NCBI RefSeq assembly: GCF_003076135.1
Contig: NZ_QDGZ01000001.1
Coordinates: 62,001 to 126,000 of the forward strand
Length of the DNA: 64,000 bases
Reading direction: 5' to 3'
From: Nocardioides gansuensis
Lineage (GTDB): Bacteria > Actinomycetota > Actinomycetes > Propionibacteriales > Nocardioidaceae
A program made the translations under genes and the position numbers. Below, piece by piece: positions 1 through 9,135 of the stretch (its first letter is position 1; each line of letters opens with the position of its first letter). The notes beneath the pieces are model-generated. The model searched no databases. It saw only the letters and a list, made by a program, of their open reading frames with translations, and was not told the DNA's origin.

Positions 1-138
1 GAGGTAGTCGATGGCCTCGACCAGGTTGGTCTTGCCCTGGCCGTTGCGTCCCAGGAACGCTGTCGCGCCCGGCTCCAGCTCGAGGTCGAGGTCGGCGTAG
101 GAGCGGAAGTCGTGGAGCGTGAGGTGCGCGACGTGCAA
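1..138 (-). CDS. recF: DNA replication/repair protein RecF (5' end only, runs off the window)
   Basis: Only the first 46 codons are present; the gene continues past the left edge. RecF is an SMC-like ATPase that helps load RecA at single-strand gaps. The first strands are visible ([20 protein letters not shown]), followed by the Walker A segment [10 protein letters not shown] chose a TTG start at 138 because no ATG or GTG lies in frame between the gnd stop and the Walker motif. It sits 7 nt after gnd on the same strand, so the two are probably co-transcribed. The dnaN-gnd-recF order is common in actinobacteria such as Streptomyces. Confidence 0.93.
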   Translation of the reverse strand, partial: MHVAHLTLHDFRSYADLDLELEPGATAFLGRNGQGKTNLVEAIDYL

Positions 139-145
139 GGACGAC

Positions 146-1144
146 CTAGCTCTCGCCGGGCTCGAAGCCACTGCCCGCGCCGGCCTCCTCCGCGGCGCCG
201 GACTGCTCGGGGTGGCTGGTGGCCGGCTGCTCCACAGGGGTGGCGGCCGCGACGTCGCCGCCCGCGGGCGGTGCGGTGCGCACGGCGTGGCCACCGAACT
301 GGTTGCGCATCGCGGCGACCGCCTTCATCGTCGGCGAGTCGTCCTGCCGGGAGACGAAGCGGGCGTAGAGCGCGGCCGTGATCGCGGGGGTGGCGACGGC
401 GTGCTCGATGCCGGCCTCGACGGTCCACCGGCCCTCGCCCGAGTCCTCGGCGTAGCCGGCGATCTGGGACAGGCCGGGATCGGCGTCCAGCGCCGCCACC
501 ATCAGGTCGAGCAGCCACGACCGGATGACGGTGCCCTCACGCCAGGACCGGAAGACCTCGGTCACGTTGTCGACCAGATCGACGGTCTCGAGCAGCTCCC
601 AGCCCTCGGCGTAGGCCTGCATGATCGCGTACTCGATGCCGTTGTGGACCATCTTGGAGAAGTGACCGGCGCCGACCTTGCCGGCGTGCACGGAGCCGAA
701 CTCGCCCTCCGGCTTGAGGGCGTCGAAGGCCGGCTGCACCTTCTCGATGTCGGCCGCGTCGCCGCCATACATCAGGGCGTAGCCGTTCTCCAGGCCCCAG
801 ACGCCACCGGAGACACCGCAGTCGACGTAGCCGATGCCCTTCTCGGCGAGCGAGGCGGCGTTGGCGAGGTCGTCGGTCCAGCGGGAGTTGCCGCCGTCGA
901 CGACGAGGTCGCCCTCGTCGAGGAGCTCCTTGAGCTCGGCGACCGTGGCACGGGTGGGCTCACCCGCAGGCACCATCACCCAGACGACCTTCGGCGTGGG
1001 CAGCTTGTCGACCAGCTCGGCCAGCGAGCCGACGTCGCTGACCTCGGGGTTGTGGTCGTAGCCGACCACGTTGACCCCGGCGCGGCGCATCCGCTCGCGC
1101 ATGTTGCCGCCCATCTTGCCCAGGCCGACGAGTCCGATGTCCAT
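146..1144 (-). CDS. gnd: 6-phosphogluconate dehydrogenase, decarboxylating (short YqeC/Gnd type)
   Basis: This 332-aa protein oxidises and decarboxylates 6-phosphogluconate to ribulose 5-phosphate in the pentose phosphate pathway. The N-terminal Rossmann motif [12 protein letters not shown] is clear, followed by the conserved segments DGGNSRW and CGVSGGVWG. The length fits the short bacterial form rather than the 470-aa E. coli enzyme. The last 40 or so residues are a Pro/Ala/Glu-rich tail outside the usual fold. I chose ATG 1144 because GGAGGG lies 6 nt upstream; an upstream in-frame start would add 13 residues without support. The gene lies between dnaN and recF. Confidence 0.93.
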   Translation of the reverse strand: MDIGLVGLGKMGGNMRERMRRAGVNVVGYDHNPEVSDVGSLAELVDKLPTPKVVWVMVPAGEPTRATVAELKELLDEGDLVVDGGNSRWTDDLANAASLAEKGIGYVDCGVSGGVWGLENGYALMYGGDAADIEKVQPAFDALKPEGEFGSVHAGKVGAGHFSKMVHNGIEYAIMQAYAEGWELLETVDLVDNVTEVFRSWREGTVIRSWLLDLMVAALDADPGLSQIAGYAEDSGEGRWTVEAGIEHAVATPAITAALYARFVSRQDDSPTMKAVAAMRNQFGGHAVRTAPPAGGDVAAATPVEQPATSHPEQSGAAEEAGAGSGFEPGES

Positions 1145-1212
1145 ACGTTGCCCTCCAGCTGGCGGGTGCGGTGTCGTTGCCACTCAACCACGCGGCTGCG
1201 CGGCGGAGAAGG

Positions 1213-2355
1213 CTAGGAGAGCAGGCGCCGCGGCATCAGCAGGTAGCGGAAGTCGCCGGTCTCCTCCGAGCCCTCGCCCAAGGTGTTGGAGATGACGACG
1301 GGCTTGGTGGCCTGCGTGAAGGCGAGATCGACGTATTCGCCCTCCAGGGCCGTGAGGCCGTCCAGCAGGAACTGGGGGTTGAAGCCGGTGGTGAGCGCGT
1401 CGCCGTCGATCTCGGCGTCGATGACCTCGGTCGCCTGGGCCTCGTCGCCGGAGCCGGCGTCGAGGACGAGCTGCTGGTCCTCGAACTTCAGCTGCACCGC
1501 GGTGTTGCGCTCCGCCACCAGGGCGACGCGCTTCACGGTCTCGACGAGCTCGTTGCGGTTGACCTTCGCGACGGTGAGGTGCTCGCTGGGGAACAGCGAG
1601 CGGACCTTGGGGAACTCGCCGTCGAGGAGCCGGGTGGTGGTGCGCCGGATGCCTCCCTGGCCGGTGCCCTCGAACCCGATCAGCCCCTCGCCGCTGCCGG
1701 ACGTGCTCAGGGCGATCGTGATCTCGGGGCCGGAGGTGAGGGACTTGGCAGTGTCGCCGAGCACCTTGGCCGGCACCAGCGCGGCGATGGACGCATCGGG
1801 GACGGCGGGCTGCCAGGTCAGCTCGCGGTGGGAAAGGCGGAAGCGGTCGGTGGCCAGCAGGGCCATCGTCGAGCCCTCGATCTCGATGCGTACGCCGGTG
1901 AGCACGGGCAGCATGTCGTCGCGACCCGCGGCGGTGACTGCCTGGGCGACGGCGTGCGCGAACTCGCTGCTCGCGACCGTGCCGCTCGGCGCCGGCATCT
2001 CGGGCAGCTTGGGGTAGTCCTCGACGGGCATGGTCTGCAGGCTGAAGCGCGCAGAACCACACGTGATCGAGACCCGCGGACCCTCGTGCTTCACCTCGAC
2101 AGGCTTGGCCGGGAGGCTCCGGCAGATGTCGGCGAGCAGTCGGCCGCTGACCAGGGCGCTGCCCTCGTCGCTGACCTCGGCCTTGAGGTCCGCGCGGGCG
2201 GAGGTCTCGTAGTCGAAGGTCGAGAGGACCAGGCCGTCGTTGTTCGCCTCGATCAGGAGGCCGGCGAGCACCGGAGCGCTGGGGCGCACCGGCAGGCTGC
2301 GGGCCGCCCAGGCGACGGCGTCGGCGAAGACGTCGCGGTCGACGCGGAACTTCAC
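1213..2355 (-). CDS. dnaN: DNA polymerase III sliding clamp (beta subunit)
   Basis: This 380-aa protein has the normal clamp length and opens MKFRVDRDVFADAVAWAARSL. The dimer forms a ring that tethers PolIII to DNA. The three repeated clamp domains can be followed, including the motifs LLIEANNDGLVLSTFDYE, LLATDRFRLSHRE and the C-terminal YLLMPRRL. The GTG start at 2355 has GAGGAG 8 nt upstream. It lies directly downstream of the putative oriC and in the same direction as dnaA. Confidence 0.98.
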   Translation of the reverse strand: MKFRVDRDVFADAVAWAARSLPVRPSAPVLAGLLIEANNDGLVLSTFDYETSARADLKAEVSDEGSALVSGRLLADICRSLPAKPVEVKHEGPRVSITCGSARFSLQTMPVEDYPKLPEMPAPSGTVASSEFAHAVAQAVTAAGRDDMLPVLTGVRIEIEGSTMALLATDRFRLSHRELTWQPAVPDASIAALVPAKVLGDTAKSLTSGPEITIALSTSGSGEGLIGFEGTGQGGIRRTTTRLLDGEFPKVRSLFPSEHLTVAKVNRNELVETVKRVALVAERNTAVQLKFEDQQLVLDAGSGDEAQATEVIDAEIDGDALTTGFNPQFLLDGLTALEGEYVDLAFTQATKPVVISNTLGEGSEETGDFRYLLMPRRLLS

Positions 2356-2754
2356 GGATGGCTCCTCGAGCAGGTTTCGTCAGGGCGGTGTCGTCTGGGA
2401 CCAGGGCACGCACGCCCGTGGGGTGTGCATCCTGCCATGCCGTGTCGAGTGCTCGGGAGGGGTTGTCCCCAGCTCAGGGCGTGGGTGTCGTTTTCGGGGG
2501 ATCGTTCCATGGAGAGGTCCGTGGGAGTCATAGCGTCTGTGGAGACTGTGGAGAACTCCCGTTGTCGCAGGTCAGTCGCGGAAGTCGTGGTGCACAGGGG
2601 CTGTGCGCCGGGCTGTCGGCCCACTGTGGTGCGTGTGTACGGCGAGGGGTGCGGCGGTGCGTCGGCGCGGACTGCGCACAGGTGCTGTGGACGACGCACC
2701 GGGCGGGCCCACACGTTTTCCACAGGCGGGTCGGCGCATCTGCGTATCGAGACC
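2356..2754. other. Putative oriC: dnaA-dnaN intergenic region with DnaA-box-like sites
   Basis: This 399-bp non-coding region sits where oriC lies in mycobacteria and Streptomyces. Compared with the actinobacterial box TTGTCCACA (read on either strand), near matches are TTGTCCCCA 2463-2471, TGTGGAGAC 2538-2546, TGTGGAGAA 2547-2555, TGTGGACGA 2686-2694 and TTTTCCACA 2716-2724. None is perfect and no strongly AT-rich unwinding element stands out, so the origin call rests mainly on position. The last bases before the dnaA stop (2742-2754) are a half-copy of the CGTATCGAGACC repeat found elsewhere in the window. Confidence 0.7.
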
Positions 2755-4224
2755 TCAGCCTTGGCGCGCGTGCATCTTGATCCGGTTGGTCAGCTCGCTC
2801 ACCTGGTTGAAGACCGCGCGGCGCTCGGCGAGCAGCTGGTTGATCTTGCGATCGGCGTACATGACCGTGGTGTGGTCGCGGTTGCCGAACTGGGCGCCGA
2901 TCTTCGGCAGGGACAGGTCGGTGAGCTCACGGCACAGGTACATGCCGATCTGGCGGGCCATCACCAGGTGGCGGCCGCGGCTGGGGCCGGTGAGGTCGTC
3001 GATCGATACCCCGAAGTAGGCCGCGGTCTGCGCGATGATGAGCGCCGGGGTGATCTCGGGCTCGCCGCCCTCGGGGATCAGGTCCTTGAGCACGATCTCG
3101 GCCAGGGTCATGTCGACCTCCTGGCGGTTGAGGTTGGCGAAGGCGGTCACCCGGATGAGCGCACCCTCGAGCTCGCGGATGTTGGTCTGGATCTTGCTGG
3201 CGATGAACTCGAGCACGTCCGGCGGCGCGGTGAGCCGGTCCATGGCGGCCTTCTTGCGCAGGATCGCGATGCGGGTCTCGAGGTCCGGCGGCTGCACGTC
3301 GGTGATCAGGCCCCACTCGAACCTGTTGCGGAGCCGGTCCTCGAGCGCCTCCAGCCGCTTGGGCGCCCGGTCGGAGGTGAGGACGATCTGCTTGTTGGCG
3401 TTGTGCAGCGTGTTGAACGTGTGGAAGAACTCCTCCTGGGTCTGGGTCTTGCCCTCCAGGAACTGGATGTCGTCGATGAGGAGCACGTCGACGTCGCGGT
3501 AGCGCCGCTTGAACCGGTCCTGCCGGTCGTCGCGGATCGCGTTGATGAATTCGTTGGTGAACTCCTCGCTCGACACGTAGCGGACCTTGGCGCCGGTGTA
3601 GAGGCTGCGCACGTAGTGGCCGATGGCGTGGAGCAGGTGGGTCTTGCCGAGCCCGGACTCGCCGTAGACGAGCAACGGGTTGTAGGCCTTGCCGGGCGCC
3701 TCGGCCACGGCGACCGCGGCCGCGTGGGGAAACCGGTTGGACGAGCCGATGACGAAGGTCTCGAACGTGTACTTGGGGTTGAGCCGGGTTTCGAGAGCCG
3801 AGGGGCCGCGGCGGTCGGCCGGGTCCGTGCCCGGCATCGGGCCGGGGATGGCGCCCGGGTCGGCGACCGGCGCAGCCATGGTGAGGTCGCCAGCTGCCTG
3901 TGGATTTGTCGACAAGTCGTCTTGTCGATGGATCGGCTCGTCCACGTGCGCGGCGGCACGCTCCTCGAGCGCCGGATTGACCGAGACCGCGAGCCGGATC
4001 TCGCGGCCGAACGCCTCGCTGAGGGAGTCCTCGAGCTGGCCGCGGAGCCGGCCCTCGAGCTGGCCGCGGGTGAAGTCGTTGGGCACGGCGATGATGGCCG
4101 TGCTCTCGTGGAGGGTGACGGGCTCGCTGGCGCGCAGCCATGCCCGCTGGTTGGGCTGGAGCTCACCGACGATCACGCGCCAGGCCGTCCCGAGATCGGT
4201 CGTTCGGTCGTCCACAGGGTCCAC
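2755..4224 (-). CDS. dnaA: Chromosomal replication initiator protein DnaA
   Basis: This 489-aa initiator ATPase binds DnaA boxes and opens oriC. Domain I (1-85) precedes a low-complexity linker (about 90-145). The AAA+ domain begins at NPKYTFETFVIG, with Walker A GESGLGKTH near 190 and Walker B LLIDDIQFLEGK. The C-terminal helix-turn-helix has the family signature GNRDHTTVMYADRKI. Two GTG starts are possible: 4224, used here, and 4215, which has AGAGG about 8 nt upstream and may be preferred. The domain II coding stretch at 3898-3930 is rich in TTGTCGA-like words. Confidence 0.97.
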   Translation of the reverse strand: MDPVDDRTTDLGTAWRVIVGELQPNQRAWLRASEPVTLHESTAIIAVPNDFTRGQLEGRLRGQLEDSLSEAFGREIRLAVSVNPALEERAAAHVDEPIHRQDDLSTNPQAAGDLTMAAPVADPGAIPGPMPGTDPADRRGPSALETRLNPKYTFETFVIGSSNRFPHAAAVAVAEAPGKAYNPLLVYGESGLGKTHLLHAIGHYVRSLYTGAKVRYVSSEEFTNEFINAIRDDRQDRFKRRYRDVDVLLIDDIQFLEGKTQTQEEFFHTFNTLHNANKQIVLTSDRAPKRLEALEDRLRNRFEWGLITDVQPPDLETRIAILRKKAAMDRLTAPPDVLEFIASKIQTNIRELEGALIRVTAFANLNRQEVDMTLAEIVLKDLIPEGGEPEITPALIIAQTAAYFGVSIDDLTGPSRGRHLVMARQIGMYLCRELTDLSLPKIGAQFGNRDHTTVMYADRKINQLLAERRAVFNQVSELTNRIKMHARQG

Positions 4225-4782
4225 CTCTGCTCGCAGGTCGTGCCACGCTCACGCCGGTCCTCGTCGCCGACCGCGTCTCCACAGAGTTTTCCACAATCTG
4301 TGAACCAAGGGTCATCGGTGTGGAGAAAGCCCGCAAGGCACTGGCCGCCGTCCCCGCTTGCCCGGTATTTGCGCAGGTCACAGGCCTGTGAACGAACGAT
4401 GTGAGCCAGACCACAAGGGCCCTGCACAGCCTGAGAGACCAGCCTCGACCGAGAGTGCGGGAGCTCGCAACGTAACAAGCGCCCCAGGCACCGGCAAGCG
4501 TTTCTCCACAGGTTGTGGCCGGCGTGGGATCGCGCTGGTTTGACCCCCCTCCTCGGTGCCGCGTACCGTTGGCCGGTCACTCCTCGTGGCCGAGCCATGT
4601 CACGGGGGATCACGCCGTCACATTGAGTCGACGGGTGCCGCATGTCCATGACTCGCTCCCCGGGGCGAGCGCGTGGGTGGGCGGTGCCAGCCGAAGAGGC
4701 AGCCCTCCGCAGCATCAGCGGGGAGCGCACTGGATCCCGCAGTGGAGTGAGACCCGAGATCCCGCACTGAGAAGAGAAGCTC
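4225..4782. promoter_or_regulatory. Divergent dnaA / rpmH promoter region with DnaA-box-like sites
   Basis: This 558-bp non-coding region separates leftward dnaA from rightward rpmH and must contain promoters for both. Box-like words are TCGTCCACA 4208-4216 (overlapping the dnaA start), GTCTCCACA 4275-4283, TTTTCCACA 4287-4295, TGTGGAGAA 4319-4327 and TTCTCCACA 4502-4510. The cluster next to the dnaA start fits autoregulation by DnaA, or an origin extending to both sides of dnaA. I see no gene in it. Confidence 0.6.
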
Positions 4783-4920
4783 GTGAGCAAGCGTACGTAC
4801 CAGCCGAACAACCGCCGCCGTCACAAGGTGCACGGCTTCCGCCTGCGGATGCGCACCCGCGCCGGCCGCGCGATCCTGTCGTCCCGCCGACGCAAGGGCC
4901 GCAAGAGCCTGGCCGTCTGA
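4783..4920 (+). CDS. rpmH: 50S ribosomal protein L34
   Basis: This 45-aa, very basic protein starts [20 protein letters not shown] and ends RKGRKSLAV, the L34 pattern from end to end. It is a component of the large ribosomal subunit. The GTG start at 4783 follows a GAGAAG purine run about 6 nt upstream. It begins the rightward rpmH-rnpA-yidD-yidC-jag-rsmG-parAB cluster that is conserved next to bacterial origins. Confidence 0.99.
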   Translation: MSKRTYQPNNRRRHKVHGFRLRMRTRAGRAILSSRRRKGRKSLAV

Positions 4921-4946
4921 GGCCAGCGCCCGCGGCGACCACGCCC

Positions 4947-5294
4947 GTGCTGCCGGCCGCACACCGTCTCACCGACGCTGACTCCTTCCGGGTCGCCGTG
5001 CGCTCCGGCCGCCGCAGCGGGTCGACCACCGTGGTGGTCCACCTCCTCACCGGGCCGGGTGACGACACGCCGGCCCAGGTGGGGTTCGTGGTCAGCAAGG
5101 CCGTGGGCATCGCCGTGGTCCGCAACCGCGTGAAGCGTCGTCTCCGACACCTGACCCGGGAGCACCTCGCCCAACTGGGCGGGCTCCCGGGTCCTGTCGT
5201 GCTCGTGGTCCGCGCGCTGCCCGCCGCCGCGCACGCGTCGTACGAGGAACTCGGCCGCGACCTGGGCCGTTGTCTGGCCAGGGTGACGGCGTGA
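4947..5294 (+). CDS. rnpA: Ribonuclease P protein component
   Basis: This 115-aa basic protein assists the RNase P RNA in removing tRNA 5' leaders. The RNR signature is present as [12 protein letters not shown], after [16 protein letters not shown] and [13 protein letters not shown] chose GTG 4947 because homologous proteins begin close to the motif LPAAHRLT; it lacks a clear ribosome binding site, so the start is less certain than the gene. It is 26 nt after rpmH and overlaps yidD by 4 nt (GTGA). Confidence 0.95.
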   Translation: MLPAAHRLTDADSFRVAVRSGRRSGSTTVVVHLLTGPGDDTPAQVGFVVSKAVGIAVVRNRVKRRLRHLTREHLAQLGGLPGPVVLVVRALPAAAHASYEELGRDLGRCLARVTA

Positions 5295-5566
5295 AGTATC
5301 TGCTCATCGGCCTGTTGAAGGCCTACCGCGCGGTGATCAGCCCGCTCTACGGGCAGGTCTGCCGCTACCACCCGTCGTGCTCGGCGTACGCGCTCGACGC
5401 GGTGCGTGAGTACGGCGCGCTGCGCGGCAGCTGGCTCGCCGCGCGCCGCCTCGGCCGATGCCACCCGTGGGCCGCCGGAGGCTACGACCCCGTCCCACCC
5501 CGCCGTACCACTCCGCAGCAGGCCACCGACGTGGTCGCGGATCCGTCCCTTACTCGAGGAGCTTGA
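5291..5566 (+). CDS. yidD: Membrane protein insertion efficiency factor YidD
   Basis: This 91-aa protein supports YidC-dependent membrane protein insertion. Its signature is clear: [31 protein letters not shown], with the paired Cys of CRYHPSC, then [17 protein letters not shown]. The GTG start overlaps the rnpA stop in GTGA, which indicates translational coupling. The stop abuts the yidC start directly. Confidence 0.96.
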   Translation: MKYLLIGLLKAYRAVISPLYGQVCRYHPSCSAYALDAVREYGALRGSWLAARRLGRCHPWAAGGYDPVPPRRTTPQQATDVVADPSLTRGA

Positions 5567-6532
5567 GTGCTCGACTTCTTCGGTGCCATCGGCAGCTTCA
5601 TCATGACGCCGCTCTACTACGTGATCTCGGTCGTCCTGATCGGCTTCCACAACCTCTTCAGCGCCATCGGGCTCGACCCCACCGGTGGTGCCGCCTGGGC
5701 ACTCTCGATCGTCGGTCTCACCCTCGTCATCCGCGCCGCACTGATCCCGCTGTTCGTCAAGCAGATCAAGTCCAGCCGCAACATGCAGCTCATCCAGCCG
5801 AAGGTGAAGGAGCTGCAGAAGAAGTACGGCCACGACCGGGAGAAGCTCGCCCAGGAGACGATGAAGCTCTACCGCGAGTCGGGCACCAACCCGTTCGCGT
5901 CGTGCCTGCCGATCCTGTTGCAGATGCCGATCTTCCTGGCGCTCTTCCGCCTGCTCGACCGGGCGTCCCACGGAGACCCGAAGGGCATCCTGACCCAGAC
6001 CCAGGCCGACCAGTTCGGCGAGGCGGAGCTGTGGGGCGTGCCGATCTCGCAGACGTTCATGCGCGCCGACGGAGACGTCGGCGTGATGGTGCTGGCCGCG
6101 GTCCTGGTCGTCGCGATGACGGTCACCACGTTCCTCACCCAGCGGCAGCTGATGAGCAAGAACATGCCGGCCGACGCCCTGACCGGTCCCTACGCCCAGC
6201 AGCAGAAGATGCTGCTCTACGTGCTCCCCGTGGTCTTCGCGGTCGGCGGCATCGCCTTCCCGATCGGTGTCCTCATCTACTGGACCACCTCGAACCTGTG
6301 GACCATGGGCCAGCAGTTCTACGTGATCCGCAACAACCCGGCCCCCGGTACGCCGGCGGCCGCGGCCAAGGAGCAGCGCGACCGCGACAAGGCGCACCGC
6401 AAGGGGCAGAAGACACCGGCCGAGCTGGAGCAGGAGCGCCTCGCTGCGGAGGCCGAGGCGGAGCGCCAGGAGCGGCAGGCCCACCGGACGCAGCCCAAGC
6501 GGCAGACCCGCAGCCAGCGTAAGAAGCGCTGA
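5567..6532 (+). CDS. yidC: Membrane protein insertase YidC
   Basis: This 321-aa polytopic insertase lacks the large periplasmic domain of Gram-negative YidC. It integrates proteins into the membrane alone or with SecYEG. Hydrophobic segments occur at about 7-27, 42-65, 115-135, 165-185 and 210-240. The cytoplasmic loop after the second segment carries LIQPKVKELQKKYGHDREKL, typical of the family. A long basic C-terminal tail (about 255-321) is expected to bind ribosomes. The GTG at 5567 follows the yidD stop without a gap. Confidence 0.97.
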   Translation: MLDFFGAIGSFIMTPLYYVISVVLIGFHNLFSAIGLDPTGGAAWALSIVGLTLVIRAALIPLFVKQIKSSRNMQLIQPKVKELQKKYGHDREKLAQETMKLYRESGTNPFASCLPILLQMPIFLALFRLLDRASHGDPKGILTQTQADQFGEAELWGVPISQTFMRADGDVGVMVLAAVLVVAMTVTTFLTQRQLMSKNMPADALTGPYAQQQKMLLYVLPVVFAVGGIAFPIGVLIYWTTSNLWTMGQQFYVIRNNPAPGTPAAAAKEQRDRDKAHRKGQKTPAELEQERLAAEAEAERQERQAHRTQPKRQTRSQRKKR

Positions 6533-6587
6533 CCCTCGATTGTCCCGCCGGCCAGCCCGGCGATTCCCATCCACGCAGGAGTGACAC

Positions 6588-7193
6588 GTGACCGACGAAG
6601 TGACCGAGACCCGCGACGTTGTGGCGAACACCGGGCAGCAGCCCGAGGCCGATGAGGTGTCCGAGGCTCCGGAGACCACCGACGAGCAGACCGACGAGCA
6701 GAACGAGCAGCCGGAGGGCCCCACGCGACCGTCCAAGGTGCAGCGGCTCGAGCAGGAGGGCGACATCGCCGCCGACTACCTCGAGGAGCTGCTCGACATC
6801 GCCGACCTCGACGGCGACCTCGACATGGACGTCGAGGGTGACCGTGCCGCCGTCTCGATCGTGGGTGCCGACCTCTCCCAGCTCGTCGGCCGCAACGGCG
6901 AGGTGCTCGAGGCGCTCCAGGAGCTGACCCGCCTGGCGGTCTACCGCGAGACCGGTGAGCGCTCGCGCCTGATGCTGGACATCTCGGGCTACCGTGCCGA
7001 GCAGCGCAAGCGCCTCCTCGAGCTGGCCGAGGTCTCGATCGAGAAGGTCAAGTCCTCCGGCGCCCCTCTCTCCCTCGAGCCGATGTCTGCGTTCGAGCGC
7101 AAGGTCGTCCACGACGCCGTTGCAGCCGCCGGTCTCTCCTCCGAGTCCGAGGGCGCCGAGCCGCGCCGCCACGTGGTGATCCTGCCGGCGTGA
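6588..7193 (+). CDS. jag: Jag family RNA-binding protein (KH and R3H domains)
   Basis: This 201-aa cytoplasmic protein is the SpoIIIJ-associated (Jag/KhpB) partner encoded beside yidC. The first 45 residues are acidic and disordered. A KH-like domain follows, with VGRNGEVLEALQELTRL, then an R3H domain with RAEQRKRLLELA and LEPMSAFERKVVHDAVA. Such proteins bind RNA and influence cell division and envelope synthesis in Gram-positive bacteria; the targets here are unknown. It overlaps rsmG by 4 nt (GTGA). Confidence 0.95.
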   Translation: MTDEVTETRDVVANTGQQPEADEVSEAPETTDEQTDEQNEQPEGPTRPSKVQRLEQEGDIAADYLEELLDIADLDGDLDMDVEGDRAAVSIVGADLSQLVGRNGEVLEALQELTRLAVYRETGERSRLMLDISGYRAEQRKRLLELAEVSIEKVKSSGAPLSLEPMSAFERKVVHDAVAAAGLSSESEGAEPRRHVVILPA

Positions 7194-7939
7194 GCGACTT
7201 CGTTTCACGTGAAACAGAGGGGTCGCGAGAGCCCTCTTCGACACCCTCCACGCCCGCTGTGGCGCGGAGGGTGTTCGCCTCTGAGCGGCTTCCCCTGGTG
7301 GAGAGGTATGCCGAGCTGCTGGCCACCGAGGGCGTCGTGCGCGGTCTCATCGGACCGCGCGAGGCGCCTCGGCTCTGGGAGCGCCACCTCCTCAACTGTG
7401 GGGTGCTGGGCACCGTGGTGCCGGACGGCAGCACGCTGTGTGACATCGGCAGCGGTGCCGGGCTCCCCGGGCTGGTGCTCGCGCTGGCCCGGCCCGACCT
7501 CACAGTGACGCTCGTCGAGCCGCTCCTGCGGCGCACGACCTTCCTCTCCGAAGTGGTGGAGGAGTTCGGGCTCTCCCACGTCGAGGTGGTGCGCGGCCGT
7601 GCTGAGGAGCTGCACGGCTCCCGGACGTTCGACGTGGTCACCTCGCGCGCCGTTGCGCCCCTGGAGCGGCTGCTGGGTTGGTCGATGCCCCTCGTCGCGC
7701 CGACCGGGATCCTGGTGGCGATGAAGGGTTCCTCCGTCCACGAGGAGATCCAGGCCGCCGAGGCTGTTCTCCACAAGTTCCGTTGCGCGCCCCCGGAGGT
7801 GCTGCCGCTGGGCCAGGATGTCCTGGACGATGTCACCCACGCCCTCCGAGTGGCTTGGGCTGACCCGGCGCAGGTAGGTTGGCCCTTCCCGCCCACTCGT
7901 GGCTCCCAGCGACGTCGTCGCCGCACCCCCCGCGCCTGA
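7190..7939 (+). CDS. rsmG: 16S rRNA (guanine-527-N7)-methyltransferase
   Basis: This 249-aa SAM-dependent methyltransferase (GidB) modifies G527 in 16S rRNA. The SAM site is LCDIGSGAGLPGLVLAL, followed by VEPLLRRTTFL and VTSRAVAPLERLLGW. A parS site lies within codons 5-9 and is translated as VSRET. The start overlaps the jag stop. The basic C-terminus (RGSQRRRRRTP) extends slightly past the usual fold. Confidence 0.96.
   Translation: MSDFVSRETEGSREPSSTPSTPAVARRVFASERLPLVERYAELLATEGVVRGLIGPREAPRLWERHLLNCGVLGTVVPDGSTLCDIGSGAGLPGLVLALARPDLTVTLVEPLLRRTTFLSEVVEEFGLSHVEVVRGRAEELHGSRTFDVVTSRAVAPLERLLGWSMPLVAPTGILVAMKGSSVHEEIQAAEAVLHKFRCAPPEVLPLGQDVLDDVTHALRVAWADPAQVGWPFPPTRGSQRRRRRTPRA
7202..7215. 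other. parS: parS centromere site 1 (inside rsmG)
   Basis: The 14-bp palindrome GTTTCACGTGAAAC is the core of the bacterial parS consensus, bound by ParB to form the partition complex. It lies in the 5' coding end of rsmG, about 1.9 kb from parB. The flanking bases match the 16-bp consensus on the right (A) but not the left (C). Confidence 0.95.
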
Positions 7940-7956
7940 CGCGAAAGGTTCTGGTC

Positions 7957-9135
7957 GTGAACGAGGAACTGACCTCCGGCACCGTCCCGGGGCAGCCCGC
8001 CCACACGTTTTCCACCGATGTCGACAAGGGGGTTGAGCGCACTTCTCCACAGGATGGCCCTGGTTCTCCACAGATCGGGGACGAGGCGGGTGCCGGTGAC
8101 CGGGGGACCGCGGGACCCGGTTCTGGAGACTCTGTTTCACGTGAAACCTCCCTGAGTGCCGGTGTTTCACGTGAAACGGCGCGGCCCTTCGCGGTGCGGA
8201 CGGCCGGCGAGCTGGCCGAGTCGATACCGTCCTTCGACGACGACACGACGCCCCTGGCGCGCGCGGCCCAGCACTCTGTGATGGCGCGGACCGGCGGACT
8301 GCACCGTGGCAGCCCGGTCCCACGACCGGACGCGACCCGGGTCTTCGTGGTCGCGAACCAGAAGGGCGGGGTCGGGAAGACCACGTCCGCGGTGAACGTC
8401 GCGGCCGGCCTGGCGCAGCTGGGGCAGCGAGTCCTGGTCATCGACCTCGACCCGCAGGGCAACGCCTCGACCGCGCTCAGCGTCGAGCACCACCGTGGCG
8501 TGCCCTCGACGTACGACATGCTCGTCGACGGCGTCCCGCTGACCGACGTGGTGTCCACCTGCGCGGAGGTGGCGAACCTGTGGGCCGTGCCCGCGACGAT
8601 CGACCTCGCCGGCGCGGAGATCGAGCTCGTCAGCGTGGTGGCCCGGGAGAGCCGGCTGCAGAAGGCGCTGGCCGGACACCCGTGGATCGGCAGCGCGGCC
8701 GAGGCAGGGGAGGAGCGCTTCGACTACGTCTTCGTCGACTGCCCGCCCTCCCTCGGCCTGCTCACCCTGAATGCCCTGGTGGCCGGCCGGGAGATGTTCA
8801 TCCCGATCCAGGCGGAGTACTACGCGCTCGAGGGTCTCGGCCAGCTGCTCGAGACCGTCGAGATGGTGCGCCAGCACCTCAACCCGGCGCTGACCGTCTC
8901 CACGATCCTGCTCACGATGTACGACGCGCGCACCAGGCTCGCGGCAGGCGTCTCCGAGGAGGTGCGCAGCCACTTCGGTGACCAGGTGCTGGCCACGGCC
9001 GTGCCCCGCTCGGTGCGCGTCTCGGAGGCCCCCTCCTACGGGCAGACGGTCATGACCTACGATCCTGCGTCGGCCGGCGCGCTCAGCTATCTCGAGGCAG
9101 CCCGGGAGATCGCACGCAAGGGAGCACCCCGATGA
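7957..9135 (+). CDS. parA: Chromosome partitioning ATPase ParA (Soj) with a long N-terminal extension
   Basis: This 392-aa Walker-type ATPase moves ParB-parS complexes and so separates origins. The deviant Walker A KGGVGKTT starts near residue 136, followed by [12 protein letters not shown] and [15 protein letters not shown]. The first 130 residues are not part of the ATPase fold; they are low complexity, and two embedded parS sites each read VSRET. I chose GTG 7957 because AAAGG lies about 9 nt upstream. The stop overlaps parB in ATGA. Confidence 0.96.
   Translation: MNEELTSGTVPGQPAHTFSTDVDKGVERTSPQDGPGSPQIGDEAGAGDRGTAGPGSGDSVSRETSLSAGVSRETARPFAVRTAGELAESIPSFDDDTTPLARAAQHSVMARTGGLHRGSPVPRPDATRVFVVANQKGGVGKTTSAVNVAAGLAQLGQRVLVIDLDPQGNASTALSVEHHRGVPSTYDMLVDGVPLTDVVSTCAEVANLWAVPATIDLAGAEIELVSVVARESRLQKALAGHPWIGSAAEAGEERFDYVFVDCPPSLGLLTLNALVAGREMFIPIQAEYYALEGLGQLLETVEMVRQHLNPALTVSTILLTMYDARTRLAAGVSEEVRSHFGDQVLATAVPRSVRVSEAPSYGQTVMTYDPASAGALSYLEAAREIARKGAPR
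8134..8147. other. parS: parS centromere site 2 (inside parA)
   Basis: A perfect GTTTCACGTGAAAC core lies within the N-terminal extension coding region of parA, 30 bp before an identical core. The close pair should act as a strong ParB loading point. Confidence 0.96.
8164..8177. other. parS: parS centromere site 3 (inside parA)
   Basis: This is a third perfect GTTTCACGTGAAAC core, starting 30 bp after the previous one. It is preceded by GT rather than CT. Together the three sites lie about 4-5 kb from the putative origin. Confidence 0.96.

Noticed and set aside
1171-4404. A very long open frame on the strand opposite dnaN and dnaA
   Set aside because: It mirrors the high third-position GC of the real genes, has no motif, and would cover the origin.
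4715-6766. Long leftward open frame opposite rpmH-rnpA-yidD-yidC
   Set aside because: Antisense shadow; the rightward genes have complete family motifs and coupled starts.
8134-8177. Repeated VSRET in ParA considered as a protein repeat
   Set aside because: The repeat exists at DNA level as parS and also occurs in RsmG, an unrelated protein.
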